From NCBI RefSeq assembly GCF_001513745.1, contig NZ_CP013382.1, forward strand, positions 248,001-312,000: a stretch of 64,000 bases of DNA, in the 5' to 3' direction. Under the pieces are notes generated by a model that was given only the letters and a program-made list of their open reading frames with translations, did not search any database and was not told the DNA's origin. Position 1 is the stretch's first letter; every line of letters begins with the position of its first letter. The position numbers and the translations under genes are program-made. Origin of the DNA: Burkholderia humptydooensis. GTDB taxonomy: Bacteria > Pseudomonadota > Gammaproteobacteria > Burkholderiales > Burkholderiaceae. Below are positions 38,349 to 47,042 of the stretch, piece by piece.

Positions 38349-39573
38349 GACTGGTTTCGAGAGAAGGTTCGTTGGCGGCGGGCGAAGGCGCGGGTGCGGC
38401 CGGCTGCGCGAGCCGGCCGCACAGCCGGATCGCGGGCCACAGGCTCGCGACGGCGAGCGCGGCGAGCAACGCGAGCACCGGGCGATAGCCGACGGCGTGG
38501 CTGACGCGCAGGACGGCCATCGACATCAGCATGGCGACGGCCATGTCGGTCGACTGGAACAGCGCGTAGTCGGATGCCGGCTGGTGAGGGCGGGTAAGTC
38601 CCATCAGCACGTTGTAGAGCGTGACGAAGCCGATCGCCGCCGCGACGTTGACGAAGCCGAATGCGAGCGTCCATTCGCGTATGCCGAAGCGGGGATAGCC
38701 GATGGCGAGCACGCCCGCGAGCAGCGGGAACGACAGCATGACGGGCAGCACGCACCGCCACGCGCCGAAACGGCGCATGGCCCAGCCGCCGAGCGCGATG
38801 CCGGCGCCGCTCGCGACCGTGCTGTAGATCGTGACGACTTCGCCGAGCGCGCTCAGGCCGAGCCCCGCATCGACGAGCAGCACGGTCTGCAGCGCCATCA
38901 GCCCGCGCATCGCGACGAGGTAGATCGCGGTCAGCGCGAGCGCGGGCCCGATCCCGCGCAGATTGCGCCAGTGCAGGCGCGGGCGCGCCGAGCCGACGGG
39001 CGCGGCCAGCATCGGCTGGCGGATCAGCAGCGACGGAATCAGCAGCAGCAGCGACAGCGCGGCGATGCCCGCGAAGCCGCAGCGCCAGCCGGCGCGCTCG
39101 GCGATCGCGAGGAACAGGAACGAACCGAGCGGAATCCCCAGATAGCTGCCGCCGACTTGCGCGACGTTCGCGAACGGGCGGCTGCGGGCGTCGGTCGTGC
39201 AGATCGCGATGCCGTTCGCGTAGATGCCGTGGCTCGCGGACAGCAGCGACAGCAGCATCAGCGACACGACGATCGCGCCCGCCGCGTGCGCCGGCGGCAG
39301 CAAGCCGATGCACGCGATGAGGGCCGCCATGCCGAGTTGCAGCAGCGCGAGACTGCCCTGATAGCGGTTGCCGCGCAGCGGCAGCGCGTGACGCTCGCAC
39401 CACGGCGCCCACAGGAATTTGCCGACCCAGGGCAGCATCGCGAGCGACAGCCAGCTCAACTGGGCGAGGTCGGCCCCCGCGTGCCGGAAGTAGCCGACGA
39501 CGCCCTGCATCGTCAGCGCGCTGACCATGCCCTGGTGCGCGTAGTACGACCAGTACGGCAGATAGCGCTTCAT
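38341..39573 (-). CDS. MFS transporter (YbtX-like)
   Basis: 410 residues with about 12 membrane helices. KRYLPYWSYYAHQGMVSAL at the N-terminus and SHGIYANGIAICTTDARSR centrally resemble the YbtX/RhtX-type transporters encoded with siderophore systems. Role: inner-membrane siderophore movement or metal uptake; in Yersinia YbtX is linked to zinc and is not essential for iron. Unusually, it lies between the two megasynthase genes, overlapping each (4 bases with the NRPS stop, 8 bases with the PKS start), instead of next to ybtPQ. Confidence 0.87.
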   Translation of the reverse strand: MKRYLPYWSYYAHQGMVSALTMQGVVGYFRHAGADLAQLSWLSLAMLPWVGKFLWAPWCERHALPLRGNRYQGSLALLQLGMAALIACIGLLPPAHAAGAIVVSLMLLSLLSASHGIYANGIAICTTDARSRPFANVAQVGGSYLGIPLGSFLFLAIAERAGWRCGFAGIAALSLLLLIPSLLIRQPMLAAPVGSARPRLHWRNLRGIGPALALTAIYLVAMRGLMALQTVLLVDAGLGLSALGEVVTIYSTVASGAGIALGGWAMRRFGAWRCVLPVMLSFPLLAGVLAIGYPRFGIREWTLAFGFVNVAAAIGFVTLYNVLMGLTRPHQPASDYALFQSTDMAVAMLMSMAVLRVSHAVGYRPVLALLAALAVASLWPAIRLCGRLAQPAAPAPSPAANEPSLETSHG

Positions 39574-42500
39574 GCGGCGGCTCCTCGCCGGCGCTGCAGC
39601 TTCGCTCTGCGTTGGTCGAGGAGCGCGCGCCGGTTCGCGTCGTCGGCCTGGGCCGGCGCGTGCGCGCCGCCGAGATGCGCGGCGAGCGCGTGCGGCGACG
39701 CATGCGTGAAGAGATCCGTCACCGCGAGCGACGCGTAGCCCGCGTGCCGAAGCTTGACGTGCCATTGGACGAGTTCGAGCGACGACGCGCCGGCTTCGAA
39801 GAAGCTCTGTCGCGCGGCGATCGGCAGGCCGAGCGTCTGTTCGAAATGCTGGCGCAGCCGGCCGACGAGCGCGGCGTCGACCGGCGCGTCGTCGCGAAGC
39901 GCGGTGATCGGCGCCGCGGGCGCGGCGGCGGCGGAGCCGACGGCGCCCCCGCCGTGCATCGACCGCGCGCCGGCCTGGCCGACACGCGGCACGAGGACGT
40001 CGAGCGGCAGCCGCCACGCCGATGCGTCGGTCGCGAGCCGCTGCAGCAGCGCGACGTACTGATCGAACATCGCGCGCAACCGATCGGGCTCGAACAGCGC
40101 TTCGACCGCATCCCAGTTGAAGCGCAGCTCGCCTTCCGATTCGTAGACCTGGTGATCGAGCCATACCTGCGGCGTCTGCGAGATGCCCGAGCGCGGTTCG
40201 AGCCACGACGCATGGGCGAGGAAGCGGTCGTGATCGAAGCCGAGCGCGCTCGTGAACACGACCGGCATCTCGGCGGCGGCCCGGCCGTGCCGCTGCGCGA
40301 GCTGGCGCATCACCCAGAGCGCCGACACGTCGCGGTGCGCGAGGTCTTGCCACAGCCGCTGCTGCAGCCGCTGCGCGCTCCCGAGCCAGTCGTTCGCGGG
40401 CTGCCACGCGAGCAACAGCAGCGACGTGAAGTCGCCGAGCACCTGCTCGATCTGCGGATGCACCGGCTGCCGATCGAACAGCGTGAGGTTCACGCACAGC
40501 TCGCGCTGCGCGCTCCACGCGGACAGCACGGCCGAATACGCGGCGAGCAGCAGGGCCGACGGCGTCAGGCTCGCCGCGCCGGCGCTCGCCTTCAGCGCGT
40601 GCCATTGCGCGCGCGACAGGCGCGCCGACAGCCGCATGAAGCGCGGCGTCCCGATTTCCGCGGGCGTGCGGCGAAGCGGCAGTTGCGGCGCGGAGGGCAG
40701 GCCGTCGAGCCGGCGCTGCCAGTAGGCGAGCGACGCTTCGCTGGCGCGCCGGCCAGCGACGTGCGTCACGTAATCGCGAAAGCCGATGTCGAGCGGCGGC
40801 AGCGCGCGTTCGGGCGCGACATACAGTTGCTCGAGCTCGGCGAGCAGGATCTGCATGCTGAGACCGTCGAGCATCAGATTGTCGAGACACACGTAGAGCC
40901 GGCTGCGCTCGCCGCCGTCCTCGGCTGCTTGCACGTCGAACACGGGCCAGCGCGCGGGATCGAGGACCTGATGCGCGAGCCGCTCGCGCAGCGCGGCGGC
41001 GTCGGGACCGTCGAGGCTCGTGACGCGATGGCGCGTCAACGCGAACGGCGGCGCTTCGGCGAGCACCTGCTGCCGGCCGTCGCGGACGACCGCGCGCAGC
41101 ATGTCGTGGCGCGCGATCAGGCGGTTCCACGCCGCTTCGAAACGCACGACGTCGAGCCGCTCGACTTCGAATTCGACGAAGAAGTGCGAGCCGACGCCGC
41201 CCAGCGCGAAGCCGGCCTGGCGGCCGACGAGATACGCCTGCTGGACGTCGGTGAGCGGGAACGGCTGGAAGCGCGACGCGGCGTCGGGCCGCAGCGCGTC
41301 AGTTGCCGGCTCGATGCGCGGGCGCAGCGTCGCGGCGAAGGCGGCGAGCGTCGGGTAGTCGAACAGATCGCCGAGCCGCGCCGTGTAGCCTGCCCGATCA
41401 AGTTCGCCGATCAGGCGCGTCGCGAGCAGGCTGTCGCCGCCGAGCTGCAGGAAGTGGCTGTGCCGATGCACCGCGTCGACTTGCAGCAAGCGTTGCCACA
41501 GCGCGGCGACGGCCGTTTCGGCGTCGCCCTGCGGCGCTTGCCGCGCGGCGTCGGCGTCGGCATCGGCGACAGCGGCGGCGGGCGCGCAGCGGGCCAGCAG
41601 CGCCTTGTGGTCGATCTTGCCGTTCGCGGTGAGCGGCAGGGCGTCGATGAAATAGAGGCGCTGCGGCAGCATGTAGGACGGCAGATGCGCGGCGAGCGCC
41701 GCGCTCAGCTTTCGCGGATCGGGCGTGCGCACGATGGCGGGCGCGCGCAGCACGAAGCGCCGGTGCGCGCCGACGTCGTCCGACTGCTCGCACGCGAGCG
41801 CGCGATCGTCGAATGCATGTCGCCAGTCTTCCGCGCGGCGCAGGCTGTGCTGCGCGGCGGCGCCGCCCGCGAGCAGGTCGGCGCTGACGAGCGCGAGCGC
41901 CGATGCATCGCGCAGCTCGGTCACGTAGACGAGCGCCGACGGCGCGGCCAGCCCGGCGAGTTCGTCGAGCGCCGCATCGCCGAGGCGGTGCAGCGCGTTG
42001 TTGGCCCAGACCACGTCGGCGCCGTGCGCGAGATCGTTCAGCGACGCGGGGTCCGCGCGCCGCGCTTGCGCATGCGGGAACGCGGCGAGGCGCGCCTGCG
42101 CGCGCAGCACCATGTCCTGCGACGCGTCGATGGCCGTGTAGGCCAGCCGTTGTGCGTCGAGGCGGCGCAGCAGCGCTTCGCCGAACAGGCCGCTGCGCGC
42201 GCCGATCTCGACGAGCCGTGCGGGCCGCCCCAGCGAGCGGGATAGCGCCGCGACCGCGGTGGCGAGCGCATCGATCGCTTGCCCGGCGCCATCGCTGCGC
42301 AGCAGCAGCGATTCCGGCGACCAGAACGGATGGTCGAGCAGCGTGTGCGCCGGGCGCAGCCCGCGCAGGATCGCGCCGAGCGCGTCGTGGTGAGTGAGCA
42401 GCGCGTCGGCGGTCGTGAAGAGCGGGTCGTCGGCGCGCGGCCGGCGGCGCGCGTGGTCGTAGCGCGGGCCGCGGCGATACGCGCCGTCCCGTTCGGCGAG

Positions 42501-45500
42501 GCGGCCGTGCGCGGCCAGCAGCGCGAGCCAGCGCGCGAACAGCGCACGCCACGCCGGCTGCGCGCGATAGCGCGCGAGCGCCGTGTCGACGTCGAGCGGC
42601 GCGTCGAAGGTCACGCCTTCGCGTTGCAGATGGTCGTGCAGGAAATCGGCGACGAGATGTTCGATGGCCACGTCGGACTTCGCGTCGGTGTCGGTGTCGG
42701 CGTCGCGGCTGGCGTCCGCGCTTGCGCTCGCGTTGCCGATGGCGTCGATGGCGCGGCCTGCGTGTGTGTCCGCATCCGCATCCGCGTCCGGATCGGCTTC
42801 CCGAGCGGAGCCGCAATCGCCCGCGGGCGCGAACAGCGCGCGAAAGTCGGACGGCCATGCCGGACCCGCGCGCCGTTCGTCGAACAGCGCGTCGCCTGAC
42901 GGCACGACGAACGCCGCAAGCGATTTGTCGCGTTCGCCGACCGCGAGCGCGATGCCGGTCTTGACGCCGTCGATGCGATTGAGCGCCGCGTCGATCTCGC
43001 CGAGCTCGATCCGGTAGCCGCCGATCTTCACCTGCTTGTCGCGCCGGCCGAGAAATTCCAGTGTGCCGTCGGGCCAGTAGCAGCCGTGATCGCCCGTCCG
43101 ATACCAGCGGCCGCTCGCGTCGTCGACGAATTGCCGCGCGGTGCGTTCGGCGTCGTTGAAGTAGCCGAGCGCGACGCCTTCGCCGCCGATCCACAGCTCG
43201 CCCGGCACCCAGTCCGGGCAATCGCGGCCCTGCTCGTCGACGACGCGATAGCGCTGGTTCGCGAGCGGATAGCCATAAGGGATCGAGCGCCAGGGCGGCG
43301 GCACGTCGCCGACGTCGTAGGCGTTCGACCAGATCGACGCCTCGGTCGCGCCGCCCATGGCGACGAGCTCGCCGTCCGCGCGAAACGCACGGTAGCGCGC
43401 AGGCAGATCCAGACCGATCCAGTCGCCGGACAACATCGCGACGCGCAGGTTCGACGGCGCGCGCAGCCCCAAGCCTTCGGCGTACGTGACGAGCATGTCG
43501 AACAGCGCGGGCACGCTGTTCCATACGGTCACGCGATGGCGGTCGAGCAGTTCGCACCAGACGGCCGGATCGCGCCGCTGCGCTTCGTCGACCAGTACGA
43601 GCGCGCCGCCCGCCGCGAGCACGCCGAAGATGTCGTAGACCGACAGATCGAAGTGCAGCGCGGACAGCGCGAGCACGCGATCGCCCGCGCCGACGCGGTA
43701 GCGCCGGTTCAGCTCCGCGCATGTGTTGAGCGCGCCGCGATGCGAGATCACGACGCCCTTCGGCGTGCCGGTCGAGCCGGACGTGTAGATCACGTACGCC
43801 GGCGTGCGCGGATCGACCGCGACGGGATCGCGCAGCGCGTCGGCCGCGACGGCGTCCTGCCACGCGAGATAGCGCGCCGGATCGTCCGGCGCCGCGATCG
43901 CCGCCGGATCGTCGCGGCAGACGAGCACCCGCTTCACGCGAGCGTCGTCGTAGATCTTGCGGCGGCGTTCTTCCGGCTGGTCGAGCGGCACGGGAACGTA
44001 GACCGCGCCCACGTGCAACACGCCGAGCACCGCGACGATCTGCCCGATGCCCTTCGACATGCTGACGGCGACCGTATCGCCCGCTTCCACGCCGCACGCC
44101 GCGAGCGCGCCCGCGCAGCGGCGCGCCTGTTCGGCGAGCGTCGCGTAGCTGATTCGCGCGTCGCGATGGATCAGCGCGACGGCGTCGGGCGCGCGCCCGG
44201 CCGCGTGGAAGAAGCCGTCGTGCAGGCAACCGTCCGGCACCGGCCGCGCGGTGTCGTTGACGCGCGCGCGGACCGCGCGCTGCGCGTCGGGCATCGGATC
44301 GGGCAGCGGCTTGCGCCAGGCGCTGGCGTCACGCACGAGATGCCGCACGAGCGCGACGTACGCATCGAACAGCGCATCGACGAGGCTCGCCGGAAAGAGC
44401 GCGTCGACGCTGTCCCACTGCAGCCATGCCGACGCGCCGTGTTCGAACGCGAGATGGTCGATCCATACTTGCGGCGTTTGCGAGATGCCCCACCTGGGCT
44501 CGCCGAGCGCGGCGGCGGTGTCGCGGCCGTACAGCGGGCGGCCGAGATTGCTCGTGAACACGACGGGCGCGCCGTGCGGATGACGCTGTTCCTTGCGCAG
44601 CTCGCGCAGCAGCTCGACGCCCGACCAGTGGCGATGCTCGTATGCGTCGGCGAACGTCGCCTGGTTCGCGCGCGCGAGCGAGTCGAACGGCGCGCCTTCG
44701 GCGGCGAGATCGATCAGCAGGATGTTCGTGAAATCGGCGATCATCCGCTCGACGGCCGGATCGAGCGGCTGTCGATCGAACAGCGTCAGGTTCAGCAGCA
44801 GGCGTGGCTCGCCGCTCCAGCGCGCGAGCACCGCGCCGAAGCACGTCGCGAGCGCCATCGTCGGCGTGACGCCGCACGCGCTCGCCTGCGCCTTGAACGC
44901 GCGCCAGTCGGCCTCGCCGAGCGCCGCGCGGCGGCGGCTGAAGCGAACCGGCGCGACGCGCTCGGGCTCCTGGGCGAGCGGCAGACGCGGCGCGGCCGGC
45001 AGTTCGGGCAGCTTCGCGCGCCAGTAACGCTGCGCCGCTTCGCGCGCGGCCGCGCTGTCGTGCTGCAGATGCGCGACGTAGCTGCGAAAGTCGTAACCGC
45101 TGCCGATGTCCGGCAACGCGCGGCCGCTGGCGAGCGCCGCGAGCTCGTCGAACACCAGCGTGAAGCTCGCCGCGTCGAGCACGAGCAGATCGAGGTCGAC
45201 GTGCAGGCGGTGCCGCCCGCCGGGAAGCAGCGACAACTGGAAGTCGAACGTCTCGCCGTGCTCGACGTCGAGCACGCGATGGCCGAGGCGTTCGCGCAAT
45301 GCGGCGAGCGCGTGCTCGCGTTCCGCATCGCCGCAGGCGCGCAAATCGTGCACGGCGACGCCGGGCCAGCTCGAACCCGCACGCCATTGCTGGCGGCCGT
45401 CCGCGCGGAATGCGACGCTCAGCATCGGATGGCGGGCGATCAGCGCGCGGACGGCGGATTCCAGCCTGTCCGGCGTGAGCCCCGCGCCGTCGAACTCCTG

Positions 45501-45926
45501 ATACAGATGGCAGCCGACGCCGCCGAGCGGCTGCTGCGCGGCGCGGCCGACGAGATACGCATGCTGGACGGGCGTGAGCGCGAACGGTTCGCCGTCGCGC
45601 ATCGTCGGCCATGCCTGCGGCGCGGCGGGCCGCTCGGCGACGCGCGCGGGGCTGCGCCGCATCAGCGCGAGCCAGCCGGCGAGCGTCGGCTCGCGGTACA
45701 GCTCGCGCAGCGTCAGCGTGTGGCCGCGCGCGCGCAGCCGGTTCAGCCACGCCATCAGGCGCATCGAGTCGAGGCCCAGTTGCAGCAGGTTGGCGTCGGC
45801 GTCCAGTTGTTCGGGGTCGACGGACAGATCGGCGGCAAGCTCGCCGCGCAGCGATGCGCCGTCGAGCGCGATGCAACCGGCTTCGACGGCTGGATCGGGG
45901 GCGAGGCTCGTATGAAGGTCGGACAT
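39570..45926 (-). CDS. HMWP2/Irp2-like NRPS (ArCP-Cy-A(E/MT)-PCP-Cy-PCP)
   Basis: 2118 residues. Aryl carrier near 52 (LGLDSM); Cy1 from about 115 with DLLVLD; adenylation domain from about 585 (YTSGSTGTPKG near 719) ending near 1438 (LTANGKIDHKALL); a methyltransferase-like E domain inserted near 1240 (LVEIGARSG), as in PchE and HMWP2; PCP1 near 1499 (LGGDSL); Cy2 from about 1559 with DNLMLD; PCP2 near 2047 (GASSLEL). The specificity residues I can place (D, L, Y, N, L, S, M, I, W) fit cysteine. It takes salicylate and cyclises two cysteines to hydroxyphenyl-thiazoline rings. An Asp/Ala-rich insert coded by hexamer repeats lies before the E domain. The ATG at 45926 is preferred over an in-frame GTG at 45977. 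Confidence 0.94.
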   Translation of the reverse strand: MSDLHTSLAPDPAVEAGCIALDGASLRGELAADLSVDPEQLDADANLLQLGLDSMRLMAWLNRLRARGHTLTLRELYREPTLAGWLALMRRSPARVAERPAAPQAWPTMRDGEPFALTPVQHAYLVGRAAQQPLGGVGCHLYQEFDGAGLTPDRLESAVRALIARHPMLSVAFRADGRQQWRAGSSWPGVAVHDLRACGDAEREHALAALRERLGHRVLDVEHGETFDFQLSLLPGGRHRLHVDLDLLVLDAASFTLVFDELAALASGRALPDIGSGYDFRSYVAHLQHDSAAAREAAQRYWRAKLPELPAAPRLPLAQEPERVAPVRFSRRRAALGEADWRAFKAQASACGVTPTMALATCFGAVLARWSGEPRLLLNLTLFDRQPLDPAVERMIADFTNILLIDLAAEGAPFDSLARANQATFADAYEHRHWSGVELLRELRKEQRHPHGAPVVFTSNLGRPLYGRDTAAALGEPRWGISQTPQVWIDHLAFEHGASAWLQWDSVDALFPASLVDALFDAYVALVRHLVRDASAWRKPLPDPMPDAQRAVRARVNDTARPVPDGCLHDGFFHAAGRAPDAVALIHRDARISYATLAEQARRCAGALAACGVEAGDTVAVSMSKGIGQIVAVLGVLHVGAVYVPVPLDQPEERRRKIYDDARVKRVLVCRDDPAAIAAPDDPARYLAWQDAVAADALRDPVAVDPRTPAYVIYTSGSTGTPKGVVISHRGALNTCAELNRRYRVGAGDRVLALSALHFDLSVYDIFGVLAAGGALVLVDEAQRRDPAVWCELLDRHRVTVWNSVPALFDMLVTYAEGLGLRAPSNLRVAMLSGDWIGLDLPARYRAFRADGELVAMGGATEASIWSNAYDVGDVPPPWRSIPYGYPLANQRYRVVDEQGRDCPDWVPGELWIGGEGVALGYFNDAERTARQFVDDASGRWYRTGDHGCYWPDGTLEFLGRRDKQVKIGGYRIELGEIDAALNRIDGVKTGIALAVGERDKSLAAFVVPSGDALFDERRAGPAWPSDFRALFAPAGDCGSAREADPDADADADTHAGRAIDAIGNASASADASRDADTDTDAKSDVAIEHLVADFLHDHLQREGVTFDAPLDVDTALARYRAQPAWRALFARWLALLAAHGRLAERDGAYRRGPRYDHARRRPRADDPLFTTADALLTHHDALGAILRGLRPAHTLLDHPFWSPESLLLRSDGAGQAIDALATAVAALSRSLGRPARLVEIGARSGLFGEALLRRLDAQRLAYTAIDASQDMVLRAQARLAAFPHAQARRADPASLNDLAHGADVVWANNALHRLGDAALDELAGLAAPSALVYVTELRDASALALVSADLLAGGAAAQHSLRRAEDWRHAFDDRALACEQSDDVGAHRRFVLRAPAIVRTPDPRKLSAALAAHLPSYMLPQRLYFIDALPLTANGKIDHKALLARCAPAAAVADADADAARQAPQGDAETAVAALWQRLLQVDAVHRHSHFLQLGGDSLLATRLIGELDRAGYTARLGDLFDYPTLAAFAATLRPRIEPATDALRPDAASRFQPFPLTDVQQAYLVGRQAGFALGGVGSHFFVEFEVERLDVVRFEAAWNRLIARHDMLRAVVRDGRQQVLAEAPPFALTRHRVTSLDGPDAAALRERLAHQVLDPARWPVFDVQAAEDGGERSRLYVCLDNLMLDGLSMQILLAELEQLYVAPERALPPLDIGFRDYVTHVAGRRASEASLAYWQRRLDGLPSAPQLPLRRTPAEIGTPRFMRLSARLSRAQWHALKASAGAASLTPSALLLAAYSAVLSAWSAQRELCVNLTLFDRQPVHPQIEQVLGDFTSLLLLAWQPANDWLGSAQRLQQRLWQDLAHRDVSALWVMRQLAQRHGRAAAEMPVVFTSALGFDHDRFLAHASWLEPRSGISQTPQVWLDHQVYESEGELRFNWDAVEALFEPDRLRAMFDQYVALLQRLATDASAWRLPLDVLVPRVGQAGARSMHGGGAVGSAAAAPAAPITALRDDAPVDAALVGRLRQHFEQTLGLPIAARQSFFEAGASSLELVQWHVKLRHAGYASLAVTDLFTHASPHALAAHLGGAHAPAQADDANRRALLDQRRAKLQRRRGAAA
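42670..42800 (-). repeat. Hexanucleotide repeats coding an Asp/Ala/Thr insert in the NRPS
   Basis: Short runs of GCATCC- and GTGTCG-like hexamers code for DADADADTHAG and DADTDTDAKSD segments inside the NRPS. They lie between the A-domain core and the inserted E domain. Copy-number change would keep the frame. Confidence 0.6.
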
Positions 45927-46157
45927 GAATGAAGATCCCGAGTCGGTTGTGATGCGAAACCCTGAACGCAAAGACACCCCGTCGACGCATACGCCGCCGC
46001 CCGTTTGCGGGCGATGGCGCGATGCTTCGTGCAGTCGTCGGTCATCGGATGAGTGGCGGCGGCATGCGCACGCGACGCGGCGCGACGGCGGCTGCGGCGT
46101 GTGCGATGCGCGACGCCGCGTGCCGGTTCGATGGGCGCGGCGTTCCCGCGCGCGTCG

Positions 46158-46601
46158 CTAAGGACTTCGGCGCGTGCCGCGCGTCGCGGCCGACGTGCGT
46201 GCGCGGCCGCTGCGCTGCTCGAGCCAGGCTTGCGCCTGCGCGCGCGCTTCGATGTGCGTCGCGGCGACGCGGAACGGATAGGGCGCGTGCTCGGCGCGAT
46301 CCCACGCACGGGCTTTCTCTTCGTAGGCGCGCCGCCGCGCGAGGTCCGCCTCGATGCGGATCGCGCCGGCGCAAAGCCGCTGCTGCGCGACGTTGTCGCG
46401 ACACCATTGAACGTAGGCGGATACGAAGCGCGGCGAATGACGCGGCAATTCCTCGCCGTCCATCAGCAGCACGAACGGCTCGGCGCGCGTGTACAGCGCC
46501 TTGAACTGCGCGAGCCGCGCGTCCGCTTCCGTATCGGGAACCTGCGCAGGCATGTGCAGGTACACGAGCGGCCAGGAGCGGGTGTCGATGAAGTCGTTCA
46601 T
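46158..46601 (-). CDS. Small protein of unknown function, first gene of the siderophore operon
   Basis: 147 residues, no signal peptide. It has alternating strands and helices (WPLVYLHMPAQVP, PFVLLMDGEELPRHSPRFV, QRLCAGAIRIEADLARR, YPFRVAATHIEARAQAQAWL) like a small alpha/beta, STAS-like domain, then a basic tail (RSGRARTSAATRGTRRSP). It is not MbtH and I cannot name it. The ATG at 46601 is chosen because the conserved-looking sequence begins there. It lies directly behind the iron-regulated promoter and 231 bases before the NRPS; no other promoter is evident in that gap, so it is probably the leading gene of the operon. Confidence 0.7.
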   Translation of the reverse strand: MNDFIDTRSWPLVYLHMPAQVPDTEADARLAQFKALYTRAEPFVLLMDGEELPRHSPRFVSAYVQWCRDNVAQQRLCAGAIRIEADLARRRAYEEKARAWDRAEHAPYPFRVAATHIEARAQAQAWLEQRSGRARTSAATRGTRRSP

Positions 46602-46711
46602 GAGTCCCTCGTCGGTAACGCCACGCAAGCGAGAAGACTCGGGACAGACGACGTGTCGGACGGTTTTCGGGCAAGACGCGCAATCGATTCGCGGTTGCCT
46701 GAAAGAACCGT

Positions 46712-46732
46712 TGACGGATCTGCGATCCGTCA
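46712..46732 (-). other. Perfect hairpin in the leader of the biosynthetic operon
   Basis: TGACGGATC pairs perfectly with GATCCGTCA around a 3-base loop, inside the predicted 200-nt leader. A second, long-range pair ACTCGGG/CCCGAGT (near 46637 and 46741) could close a larger structure around it. Confidence 0.5.
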
Positions 46733-46804
46733 TCTGCCTGCCCCGAGTGCAACGGCGCTGTGCGACGCGCGCTGCCTCGATTTGCGGTGTCTCTTATGAC
46801 TGTG

Positions 46805-46825
46805 AACGATAAGCATTATTGTTTA
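46805..46825 (-). promoter_or_regulatory. Fur-like box and probable -10 of the biosynthetic operon
   Basis: Read on the minus strand, AATAATGCTTATCGTTCAC agrees with the 19-base Fur consensus at 13 positions. TTATCG within it lies 15 bases after the proximal activator repeat, the same place as TTATCA in the receptor promoter, and is the likely -10. Iron-loaded Fur would cover it. Confidence 0.65.
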
Positions 46826-46827
46826 GA

Positions 46828-46865
46828 AGCTCTACCCGAAACGGATTTATTTCCGCTCGCATCGG
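46828..46865 (-). promoter_or_regulatory. Two 17-base direct repeats, probable YbtA-like regulator site (biosynthetic operon)
   Basis: On the minus strand, CCGATGCGAGCGGAAAT (46865-46849) and CCGTTTCGGGTAGAGCT (46844-46828) are exactly 21 bases apart. Each matches its counterpart upstream of the receptor gene at 12 of 17 positions. Two helical turns of spacing is typical for tandem AraC-family half-sites. Confidence 0.6.
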
Positions 46866-47042
46866 TATCTTGCCGCCGCCCCAATGGAACTCGCCCGGCA
46901 CGGCTGGCGATGCATCCGCGCCGGGCGGGCAAGGCGGGCAAGGGCGGCGAAAAGCGCGTGCGGGCGCGGACGGGCCGTGCCGCGAAAGAGAACGTCGCGA
47001 AGGACTGCGTCGCGAAAAGCCCGAACGCCGCCGAACCGATTG

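Noticed and set aside
34008..38504. A plus-strand open frame of about 1500 codons opposite the PKS
   Set aside because: Composition is dominated by Arg, Ala and Glu with no recognisable domain; it is the shadow of a PKS gene with clear KS, AT and KR motifs.
46805..46825. Treating the palindromic AT-rich sites only as ordinary -10/-35 promoters
   Set aside because: They agree with the Fur consensus, recur at both siderophore promoters, and follow the paired repeats at nearly the same distance; a chance AT-rich patch explains this less well.
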